From: JBBQZO01 sp038207625
GTDB lineage: Bacteria; Pseudomonadota; Gammaproteobacteria; Burkholderiales; Burkholderiaceae_D
DNA length: 64,000 nt
Direction of reading: 5' to 3'
Assembly (NCBI GenBank): GCA_038207625.1
Contig: JBBQZO010000005.1
Location: 124,001 to 188,000, forward strand
A model generated the notes under the pieces. It saw only the letters and a program-made list of their open reading frames with translations, searched no databases and had not been told where the DNA came from. Position numbers and translations under genes: made by a program. Shown here piece after piece: positions 32,309 to 39,176 of this stretch (the first letter of the stretch is position 1; each line of letters opens with the position of its first letter).

Positions 32309-32755
32309 ATGTTTACTGCATTGCACGCGCTCGCGCAAAATTCCACGCTGCTGATCGTCGTCACCGCCGAGTCCGACGAGCTGCGCGTCAGCGTCACGCC
32401 CACCCAGACCGGCGACAAGACCACGGCCCACAAGCTGCGCCCACTGTCGCTGCTCGGGACTGCCGCCGAGCTGGATGAAGGCTTCGCCACCGCGCTGGCC
32501 GTATGGCTAGCTCCGAAGATGTCGCTGATCGAGCAGGCCCAGGCGGTGGCCGACGGCGACGACGATGCAACCGATCCCGATGCGCCTACCGGAAAGGCGC
32601 CCGCCGCCAAGCGCGGCCGGAAATCCAATAAGACCGGCGCAGTCCCCGCAGAGCAAAGCAAAGACGAGACGGACAGCGCGCCGACGGCGGAAGGCCCGAC
32701 GACGGCGCCCGCGATCGTCGCCGCCGTCGACACGCTCACCCTCGACCTCTTCTAA
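32309..32755 (+). CDS. PRTRC system protein E-like
   Basis: 148 residues. N-terminal strand-rich part MFTALHALAQNSTLLIVVTA, ELRVSVTPTQTGDKTTAHKLRPLSLLGTAAELDEGFATAL, then a long Ala/Lys/Asp-rich disordered linker and a short hydrophobic end (TLTLDLF). This is the layout of PRTRC protein E, always next to protein C in these cassettes. Its role in the system is not known; the C-terminal peptide may dock a partner. Confidence 0.8.
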   Translation: MFTALHALAQNSTLLIVVTAESDELRVSVTPTQTGDKTTAHKLRPLSLLGTAAELDEGFATALAVWLAPKMSLIEQAQAVADGDDDATDPDAPTGKAPAAKRGRKSNKTGAVPAEQSKDETDSAPTAEGPTTAPAIVAAVDTLTLDLF

Positions 32756-32768
32756 GAAAGCCACGGCC

Positions 32769-33164
32769 ATGAAAATCGAAAAACTGCTGCGGGAATTCCG
32801 CTACAACGGTATCGTACTGGCAGATCCGTCCGACACCTTCACGCTGGCCCAGGTGCGCGACTTCTATGCGACCGTATACCCGGAAATCATTAGCGCCGAT
32901 ATCGAGGGCCCGGAGCAGCGCGGCGCCAAGACCATCTACACCTTCCGGCGCGCCGTCGGCACCAAGGGTGGCGGCAGTCTGACCGGCATGGTGCACGACC
33001 TGGCCGAGCTGCTGCACGCGAACTGGCTCGGCGCGGGCGACACCGAGTTCGTCAAGGATATGCAGGAGGCTTTGCACAAGAACGAGGTGATCCGCATTCC
33101 GGTCGATGCGAGCATGCGGCTGATCGAGCTGCACCGCCAACACTGCGAACCGAAGGCGGCCTGA
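32769..33164 (+). CDS. PRTRC system protein C, ubiquitin-like (Prok_Ub)
   Basis: 131 residues from MKIEKLLREFRYNGIVLADP. The first ~70 residues (LADPSDTFTLAQVRDFYATVYPEIISADIEGPEQRGAKTIYTFRRAVGTKG) show the beta-grasp pattern of the prokaryotic ubiquitin-like family PRTRC-C. It extends beyond the beta-grasp fold into a C-terminal helix and ends CEPKAA, with no Gly-Gly. If it is conjugated, the JAMM protein would have to trim it or another end must be used. Thirteen bp after protein E. Confidence 0.8.
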   Translation: MKIEKLLREFRYNGIVLADPSDTFTLAQVRDFYATVYPEIISADIEGPEQRGAKTIYTFRRAVGTKGGGSLTGMVHDLAELLHANWLGAGDTEFVKDMQEALHKNEVIRIPVDASMRLIELHRQHCEPKAA

Positions 33165-33166
33165 TC

Positions 33167-33367
33167 ATGGTGACCCGCAAAACCGCGATAGCCAAGCTGC
33201 GCGCCACCGGCACGCTCAGCGACAAGGCCGCGCACGCGCACGTGATCGCTAGCGGCATGGCGAACACGCCGACGGCCAAGGCGACATCGCAGCTGATCAA
33301 GGACAACAAGGGCCAGGCCGGCAAGCGCCTGCTGGCGCCATCGCTTGTACAAGGGGTGCTGCCGTGA
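33167..33367 (+). CDS. Small basic protein within the PRTRC-like cassette
   Basis: 66 residues, MVTRKTAIAKLRATGTLSDK, then AAHAHVIASGMANTPTAKATSQLIKDNKGQAGKRLL. Lysine-rich, partly disordered. Two bases after protein C, stop overlapping the next start (TGATG). Lysines could make it a modification substrate, but that is speculation. Confidence 0.5.
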   Translation: MVTRKTAIAKLRATGTLSDKAAHAHVIASGMANTPTAKATSQLIKDNKGQAGKRLLAPSLVQGVLP

Positions 33368-34398
33368 TGCCGATGTGCGCGCTGGCGCTGCCGAAACTGC
33401 ACTCCTCGGTTCCGATGACGATGCGCATCGCGGGCGAAAATATCCTGACGGCTCCGCTCGCTATCGCGCTGCTGGAGGCGAACCTAATAACCGGAACCAT
33501 GCTCACCTCCGACAAGGATATGGCGGCGGACGAACACGCCCTCTCCACATTGGCGCTCAGCACCTGGTGGGACAGCATCCAGTACCAGCCCAAGTATTTC
33601 AACTGGACCATGCACGTCCAGGAACTGGAAGACTACACCGGCCGCCACCGCGAAGGACGCGGCAACGTCGGATGGTTCTGCCTGCGCCGCAACGACAATG
33701 TCGACATGCCGCGCTTCACGCTGGCACGCGGCATCGGCGAGCTCGAGTCGACACTGGAGGGCTATGGCCAGACAGTGCTGGCTGTCCTGCACGACGCCTG
33801 CCTGCATTTACCCGACGCGCTGGACCCATGGCGCGCCGCCAGCTACGCAGAATACCTGTACTGGCACGACAGCAGCACCGACGAGGAATTACTCGAGGAC
33901 CAACGGATTGAGCGCGGCTATGACACCGTGCAGGAGGTGCTCGATGATGACGACGTGCTGACCCGCGCCGAGTTCTACAAGCACATTCCGCGATGGGTAA
34001 CTGCACCTCGGCGCGTGCTGGCGCGCCAGACCATCGTTGACGCCGCGCAGAGCAGCCACGACCACGAAGTGATCGCCGCGTGTGATGCGATTGCCGCACT
34101 GGCGGGCGCGCCCAGATTTCGCCTGAAGCCGCATGAAATCGGCGCCCACCAGTTCTGCGATCAATGCATCGACGGCTGCATGGTGCTGCTGTGGACCAGC
34201 AACGACCAAATCAGCCGTGCGCTGGACGACGCCCTGAACGACTTCGGCGAGTCGGGCGAATACAGCGAGTACATCGACGCCCACCCCTTGCGCCTGACGG
34301 GCAAGGATTTCAAGCGCTACAAAGCGCGCACAGAACAAATGATGCAACTGGCCACCCTCACGGAACGCCTGCTCGACCTGATCGGCGACCAAATATGA
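33367..34398 (+). CDS. PRTRC system protein F-like
   Basis: 343 residues, MPMCALALPKLHSSVPMTMR; a GTG one codon earlier is also possible. Contains ALSTWWDSIQYQPKYFNWTMHVQELE, LHDACLHLPDALDPWRAASYAEYLYWHDSSTDEELLEDQ and a C-terminal helical region with a CDQC pair. Matches the large PRTRC F proteins in length, position and central W-rich region. Biochemical role unknown; genomic linkage with E1/E2/JAMM proteins suggests a substrate-specificity or scaffold part. Confidence 0.75.
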   Translation: MPMCALALPKLHSSVPMTMRIAGENILTAPLAIALLEANLITGTMLTSDKDMAADEHALSTLALSTWWDSIQYQPKYFNWTMHVQELEDYTGRHREGRGNVGWFCLRRNDNVDMPRFTLARGIGELESTLEGYGQTVLAVLHDACLHLPDALDPWRAASYAEYLYWHDSSTDEELLEDQRIERGYDTVQEVLDDDDVLTRAEFYKHIPRWVTAPRRVLARQTIVDAAQSSHDHEVIAACDAIAALAGAPRFRLKPHEIGAHQFCDQCIDGCMVLLWTSNDQISRALDDALNDFGESGEYSEYIDAHPLRLTGKDFKRYKARTEQMMQLATLTERLLDLIGDQI

Positions 34399-35135
34399 AA
34401 ACCGTCAACATCATCACCCAGGGCGATACAGCGCTGCACCTGGTCAGCGCTTTGCTGATGTACGAATCGAACCGCGGCGACGTCTATGCGACCACGCACT
34501 CGGTCGAGGTCGACGCGGAAAACCCGATGCGCAAGGTGATCGGCGCCGGCGTGCCGATGTCGAGCCAGAACCTTGCCCGGTTCGCCCGCGCGGTCGACGT
34601 CGCCACGGCCTACGCCGGTTTCGTTCCAGATAACCTGCTGTTCACATCGCCCAACCTGATCGCATGGTGGACGCCGGCCAGCACGCGCACGGCCTGGTTC
34701 AAATCGACCGACCCCGAAGTTGCCGATGCGCATGGCCCTGTCGCGCACCCCGCGCTGGTGTTCGTCGCGGTGCCGGGCGACTGGTTCGTGTTCGCGCTGC
34801 GAGAATCGGCGCGCCCGGGCCCGGCCACCAAGCTATGCCACGCGCCGCACTTCAACGTGTGGGATGGCGGCCGCATCTGCACCGGCAACGTCGCCTTGCC
34901 GCCGGCGGTGGGCGCCGAAGCGATCGCGGTGTACGAGGACGCGTTCTTCCGCAGCCATTTCACACACCCAAATCGCACCGGCGCCGTGAAATACAAGGGC
35001 GGCATGAAGGCGCTGTGGCATGACCAGCTGGTCACGCCCGATCCTGTCGCCATGGGTCTCGCCCTTCTTTCCGCCAAAGAGAATTTGAAAACCGCGATCG
35101 AACGGATCGCATCCTCCAACCGCAACGCCCGCTAA
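34395..35135 (+). CDS. PRTRC system protein B, E2-like (Prok-E2)
   Basis: 246 residues from MKTVNIITQGDTALHLVSAL. The C-terminal half has the E2-like signature: PALVFVAVPGDWFVFAL, then PHFNVWDGGRICTGN with the candidate active-site Cys at 162. Predicted to accept a Ub-like protein from the E1-like protein as a thioester. Start overlaps protein F stop by ATGA. Confidence 0.8.
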   Translation: MKTVNIITQGDTALHLVSALLMYESNRGDVYATTHSVEVDAENPMRKVIGAGVPMSSQNLARFARAVDVATAYAGFVPDNLLFTSPNLIAWWTPASTRTAWFKSTDPEVADAHGPVAHPALVFVAVPGDWFVFALRESARPGPATKLCHAPHFNVWDGGRICTGNVALPPAVGAEAIAVYEDAFFRSHFTHPNRTGAVKYKGGMKALWHDQLVTPDPVAMGLALLSAKENLKTAIERIASSNRNAR

Positions 35136-35148
35136 CCAAGGACACACA

Positions 35149-35952
35149 ATGAACGGTCAAGAACTTACAATGAAATTCGACGAGCTGCTCGATATCACGC
35201 GCACGTCCTATGCCGCCTTCCTGGAACACGCCGAGGCGGCGCTGCGTGCCGAACGGCCGATGATGCTGGCCGTCGACGAGGAAAACCTCGACGCGCAAAA
35301 ATTCCAGCTCGATGCGACGCTGTTCAAGTCGGCGCCCATCGTCGCGGTGCCGCTGTATTGCGAATTCTTTCCGCTGCAGGAGAACGGCCACCGCTTCCTG
35401 CTGGCCAGCGATGGCCTGTATCTGGAGGCACGCCGCCCGTGGTTGCACTTTATTCACCGCCTGGTCGAGCACAAGGCCGTGCACATCCCATTCGGCCCGG
35501 TGACGCCGAAGGTCGAGCTAGCGTTCGGCGCGCTCGGCACCGCGCTGATGGAGCTGCAGGAGTTCGGCGCCCACGCGATGGTCGAATCGCCCACTGAGGC
35601 TGCCGCTAGCCTGGTATGGAACCATGCAGCCAAGGCCTGGGGAATCCGCTATCCGGAGATCGAGTCAGCCAGTGAATCGCATGTGCGCTACAAGCAGGTG
35701 GCGCTGGCCGAGGACGAGAGCATCGCCATGGACCTGCACAGCCACGGCGCCTTTCCGGCGATGTTCAGCGCGACGGACGATATCGACGATGCTGGCTCGG
35801 TCAAGATCGCCGGCGTGTTCGGCAATTTGGACTTGGCCATGCCGTCGGTCGCGTTCCGGCTGTGCGTGCTGGGCCTCTATATTCCGCTCAAAGTACCGGC
35901 CGAGAAGATCTTCGGCGTGTCGGCGCCGCTCGATCAAACCGCAGCGGCATAG
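35149..35952 (+). CDS. PRTRC system protein A, JAB/JAMM metalloprotease-like
   Basis: 267 residues. JAMM zinc motif HSHGAFPAMFSATD: His197, His199, then Ser207 and Asp210 with the HxH-x7-SxxD spacing. The preceding YKQVALAEDESIAMDL strand fits the fold. Such enzymes process or remove ubiquitin-like proteins. N-terminal ~150 residues are a separate alpha/beta domain. Good AAGGA ribosome site. The start codon is followed by a second in-frame ATG eight codons on. Confidence 0.85.
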   Translation: MNGQELTMKFDELLDITRTSYAAFLEHAEAALRAERPMMLAVDEENLDAQKFQLDATLFKSAPIVAVPLYCEFFPLQENGHRFLLASDGLYLEARRPWLHFIHRLVEHKAVHIPFGPVTPKVELAFGALGTALMELQEFGAHAMVESPTEAAASLVWNHAAKAWGIRYPEIESASESHVRYKQVALAEDESIAMDLHSHGAFPAMFSATDDIDDAGSVKIAGVFGNLDLAMPSVAFRLCVLGLYIPLKVPAEKIFGVSAPLDQTAAA

Positions 35953-35962
35953 GACGACAGCG

Positions 35963-36742
35963 ATGCCACACATTACGCCAGCTCATTTACTGCAAAAGCG
36001 CGTCACGATCGCGCTGGTCGGCTGCGGCGGCAACGGGTCGCAGATGCTGACCGGCCTGGCGCGCCTGAACCACGCAATCACCGCGCTCGGCCACCCGGGC
36101 CTGCTCGTGTGCGCCTTCGATCCGGACACGGTGAGCGAGGCCAACATGGGCCGCCAGCTGTTCGGCGCGTTCGACGTCGGCGCCAGTAAGGCCCACGTGC
36201 TGGTCACGCGTATCAACGCGTTCTTCGGCCTTAACTGGCAATCGTTCTTCGGTCGGTACGAGGCGAACCGCTTTGCCTGCGACATGATGATCACGTGCGT
36301 CGACAGCGCCAGGGCGCGCTACCAAATCACCCAGTGCATGCGCGGGAACAAGCCCCAGTACCTAATGGACCTTGGAAACCGCGCTGCCGACGGTCAGGTT
36401 GTGTTGGGAGAATTGGACGGCTATCACCAGCTGCGCGCCATTCCGTCGGGCAGCGTGCGCCTGCCCGATCCCTACTCACTGCTGCCTGAGCTGGTCGATG
36501 TGAACGCGATCGAGGACGACACGCCGAGTTGCGGCCTGGCCGAAGCGCTCGAGCGCCAGGAGTTGTTTATCAATCAGGCGATCGTGACGCCGGCGCTGAG
36601 CATCCTTTGGGAGTTTTTCCGGCACGGGCGCCTGACATGGCACGGCGCGTTCGTGAACCTGCGCACCGGCAGCATGCGGCCGCTGCAGGTGAAGGAGCCT
36701 GTCGCAAGCGCCGAGCTCGCTACCGATCGGGCGGCGTCATGA
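35963..36742 (+). CDS. PRTRC system ThiF-family protein, E1-like
   Basis: 259 residues. Rossmann-type ATP loop VALVGCGGNGSQ-like (residues about 18-27), DPDTVSEANMGRQLFG giving the conserved Asp, Asn, Arg and Gln for adenylation, MMITCVDSARAR, and a candidate catalytic Cys in DDTPSCGLAEAL (190). Predicted to adenylate the C-terminus of a Ub-like protein and pass it to the E2-like protein. AGGA ribosome site 8 bp before the ATG; stop coupled to next gene by ATGA. Confidence 0.88.
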   Translation: MPHITPAHLLQKRVTIALVGCGGNGSQMLTGLARLNHAITALGHPGLLVCAFDPDTVSEANMGRQLFGAFDVGASKAHVLVTRINAFFGLNWQSFFGRYEANRFACDMMITCVDSARARYQITQCMRGNKPQYLMDLGNRAADGQVVLGELDGYHQLRAIPSGSVRLPDPYSLLPELVDVNAIEDDTPSCGLAEALERQELFINQAIVTPALSILWEFFRHGRLTWHGAFVNLRTGSMRPLQVKEPVASAELATDRAAS

Positions 36743-37188
36743 ATTATCGCGCCTGGCTGGCGACATTTCAGACCCACGAAGCGGCGGCGCGCTCGGCATA
36801 CCAACAGGTCGAAGCACTATCGATTGAATTATCGGCTGCGCAACGGCTGGTGCGAAGCGGCGAAATCGACGTCGCGCACTGGCAAGCAAACCACGCGCAC
36901 ATGGTTCGCCGCTGCGGGTACATGGCGCAGCGCAAGGATTTGCCAGTCGACCGGATCCCCGCGTTTCAACGGCATGTCACCGAGATCGAGCACCTGCAGG
37001 CCGAGGTGCGACGACTTCAGGCGGCGCTTGCATCCGAGAACACGAATCAATATCGCATTTTTTGCCGACTGCGCGACTTTCGCGCCCCCGGCGCCGAAGC
37101 ACCGAAGCACACCGAAGCCGAGGCGTTTCGGCTGGCACTTGCAACAAATCCAGAAGTAATACCGATCGCAACACCCACTACCAACTGA
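36739..37188 (+). CDS. Coiled-coil protein between the E1-like gene and target 3
   Basis: 149 residues, MNYRAWLATFQTHEAAARSA. Long heptad-rich helix through IELSAAQRLVRSGEIDVAHWQANHAHMVRRCG and FQRHVTEIEHLQAEVRRLQAALASE, then a short Pro-rich tail. Structural or dimerising role likely. It sits 10 bp upstream of DGR target 3, tying the conjugation cassette to the variable gene in one transcript. Not recognised as a known family. Confidence 0.6.
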   Translation: MNYRAWLATFQTHEAAARSAYQQVEALSIELSAAQRLVRSGEIDVAHWQANHAHMVRRCGYMAQRKDLPVDRIPAFQRHVTEIEHLQAEVRRLQAALASENTNQYRIFCRLRDFRAPGAEAPKHTEAEAFRLALATNPEVIPIATPTTN

Positions 37189-37197
37189 AGGAATACG

Positions 37198-37932
37198 ATG
37201 AACCAATCAACAGCAGTCGAATCTGCCGCCGTCCTGGCGGCCGAGCAATCCGTTTTCGTCACCGTCCCGGCTGTCACGCTGCCGTCCGGTCACGTCGAGC
37301 CGTCGTTCCACGTCGGCCAGTATTTCTGCTCGATGGGCACGGCCGGTTTGGTCGTCGTCACCGCCGCCGGCGCGCCGCTGGTCAACATCAACTATCACGA
37401 ATCCGTCGCTGCCTGCATCGCCGCCGGTTTCGCGCTGATCACCGAGACACAGGCGCTGGCCATCGCGTTTGATATCGCCGGCGTGGCCGCCAACTGGACC
37501 AGTGGCACGGTCGGCGTAGGCAAGCTCAAACAAGGCCTGCGCAATGGCACGGTCGACGAGGCGCAGCCGGGCACCTACGTGCCGGAGGACGCCGACGAGG
37601 ACCGCTGGTTCACGCTGTCGAACGGCGAACGCATCTGCGACGCCGCCGGCAACCTGTTCGGCTGGATCTTCGACAACGTCCAGGGCGACGCGCGCGGCAT
37701 CATCGCGCGCGCATTCGCTGCGGACTCGCCGTCGATCGCCACCGCGCCGCACGCATCGCTGACGCATGGCATGGGCTGGCGCCCGGCTGCCAGCGATAAC
37801 GGGTCTGGCTCTGCGCTCATCCGGGGTGGCTTCTGGGGCGGCGGGGACTACGCCGGCGTGTTCTGTCTCGTCGGCGGCTGGCCCGACTATGTCTACGACC
37901 GTGTCGGCTTCCGCTGCACCAAACCCGCATAG
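37198..37932 (+). CDS. DGR target protein 3 (FGE/C-type-lectin fold)
   Basis: 244 residues, MNQSTAVESAAVLAAEQSVF. Nearly a duplicate of target 1 outside the variable part, though 7.4 kb away on the far side of the conjugation cassette. It ends CTKPA rather than CTKSSSGL. VR3 encodes residues about 202-240. AAGGAAT ribosome site at good spacing. Shared conserved framework with high variability at AAC-type codons indicates a selected binding surface. Confidence 0.93.
   Translation: MNQSTAVESAAVLAAEQSVFVTVPAVTLPSGHVEPSFHVGQYFCSMGTAGLVVVTAAGAPLVNINYHESVAACIAAGFALITETQALAIAFDIAGVAANWTSGTVGVGKLKQGLRNGTVDEAQPGTYVPEDADEDRWFTLSNGERICDAAGNLFGWIFDNVQGDARGIIARAFAADSPSIATAPHASLTHGMGWRPAASDNGSGSALIRGGFWGGGDYAGVFCLVGGWPDYVYDRVGFRCTKPA
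37802..37916 (+). repeat. DGR variable repeat VR3
   Basis: 115 bp, gap-free, 20 differences to the template: 19 at adenines and one C-to-T at template position 91. The most diverged of the three. Confidence 0.97.
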
Positions 37933-37957
37933 GTCCCTGATCCCAGGTCACCGGTTA

Positions 37958-37983
37958 CCGGTCACTGCGCAAGCGGTGATCGG
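37958..37983 (+). promoter_or_regulatory. GNRA-tetraloop hairpin downstream of VR3
   Basis: An 11-bp stem (two G-T wobbles) closed by the tetraloop GCAA, starting 42 bp after VR3. It matches the type of GC-rich hairpin with GRNA loop needed downstream of VR in BPP-1. Confidence 0.8.
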
Positions 37984-38013
37984 ATCAGCAAAATACAACG
38001 AGCAGAGCGAGCA

Positions 38014-38868
38014 ATGCAAAAGAATCAAAGTCAAATCCCGACGCGCGACGAAGTGCAGGCGTTTTCGATCACGGCGTTTCGCGGGATCGAAGTCGGCCTC
38101 GGCCAAGCCGACCCGATGGCCGAAGTTAGCGCCAAGCTCGAGCAGCGATACCCTGGCCACCTGGTGCTAGTACAGGCCGGGAAATTCCTACACGGGTATG
38201 ACCGCAGCGCGCACGCGCTCAATACGCTCAAGAACTACAAGATTTCGCTGGTCGGCACATCGGACAGCCCGCACCTGCGCGTCGGCTTCCCCGCCGGTAA
38301 TTTCCAGAAACGCCTGTGGCCGCTGGTTCAGGACTTCCTGATCCCATACGTCGTGTATCTTGGCAATCGCACCGACGGCTACACCGTCTACGCATCAAGC
38401 CAGCCGGGAACGAACGCATCCGTGCTGGCGGCCGTGTCCGATAAGATCGTCCAGGATGTGATCGCCGACCTGGTCGCGCGCGGCGAGGTCAACACGGCCA
38501 GCACCAAGCAGCTGCTGGCCAATCCCGACAGTTCCGGCTTTAAGCTGAAATCGCAGGCGCAGGACCTCGACACCCAGCTGCTGCAGGACATCATCAGGAT
38601 GCCGCGCAACCTGCGCGCCACGTTCGGCGAAAACCTACGTGCGTGCATGGCGCGGATGATGCGCAACATCTTCGCCTACGGCACGGCCAGCGACAAGGTC
38701 GGCATCCTGCATACGATCTCTGCCGACATCGACCTGCTGAAATATTACCTCACCCAGGCCCCACGGCTAAGCAAGCTCAAATTCGCGTTCGATCACCGAG
38801 TCGGCTTAGCCGTTGAGCTTGGGCGGCTGGTCGGCGGCCTGCTCCGCGCCGGGAAGGCCGCATCATGA
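38014..38868 (+). CDS. DGR accessory protein: MutS-I-like domain fused to Avd-like helical bundle
   Basis: 284 residues. Residues about 20-130 follow the MutS domain I pattern (DPMAEVSAKLEQRYPGHLVLVQAGKFLHGYD, then LRVGFPAGNFQKRLWPLVQD), without the Phe-x-Glu mismatch motif. Residues about 175-284 (PRNLRATFGENLRACMARMMRNIF, KVGILHTISADIDLLKYYL, VGLAVELGRLVGGLLRA) match the Avd four-helix bundle that binds DGR reverse transcriptase and template RNA. MutS-like and Avd proteins are separate accessory types in many DGRs. Stop overlaps the downstream ATG (ATGA). Confidence 0.85.
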   Translation: MQKNQSQIPTRDEVQAFSITAFRGIEVGLGQADPMAEVSAKLEQRYPGHLVLVQAGKFLHGYDRSAHALNTLKNYKISLVGTSDSPHLRVGFPAGNFQKRLWPLVQDFLIPYVVYLGNRTDGYTVYASSQPGTNASVLAAVSDKIVQDVIADLVARGEVNTASTKQLLANPDSSGFKLKSQAQDLDTQLLQDIIRMPRNLRATFGENLRACMARMMRNIFAYGTASDKVGILHTISADIDLLKYYLTQAPRLSKLKFAFDHRVGLAVELGRLVGGLLRAGKAAS

Positions 38869-38891
38869 TCAACGAAGGGGGTGATCTGGAA

Positions 38892-39006
38892 GGTCTGGCA
38901 ATGCGCTCATCCGGGGTGGCTACTGGAACGACGAGGACAACGCCGGCGTGTTCAATCTCAACAACGACTGGCCCGACAATGCCAACGACAATGTCGGCTT
39001 CCGCTG
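38892..39006 (+). repeat. DGR template repeat (TR)
   Basis: 115 bp with 26 adenines, 24 of them substituted in at least one of the three VRs. Read in the VR frame it encodes many AAC/GAC codons, the favoured diversification codons. It lies between accessory gene and reverse transcriptase, the usual place. It is also open in the reading frame of the RT. Confidence 0.97.
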
Positions 39007-39176
39007 ACCCAAAAATTTCATGCTTAGACGCTGAGCTCGCTCACGGAAAGCCTATTCTTGGTCGATCATCTCCTGGGGGAATCCCGAAAGCACGGCACAT
39101 TGCCAAACCGAAGACCGCTGCGGGGCCCACGGGTGCCGTAGCGGAAAGCGACGCGGCGCCGACACCGTTTTACCAG

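Noticed and set aside
38865..39176. Separate small gene in the TR region
   Set aside because: The frame simply runs into the RT, and the TR part translates to low-complexity Thr/Ser sequence; TR is best treated as non-coding RNA.
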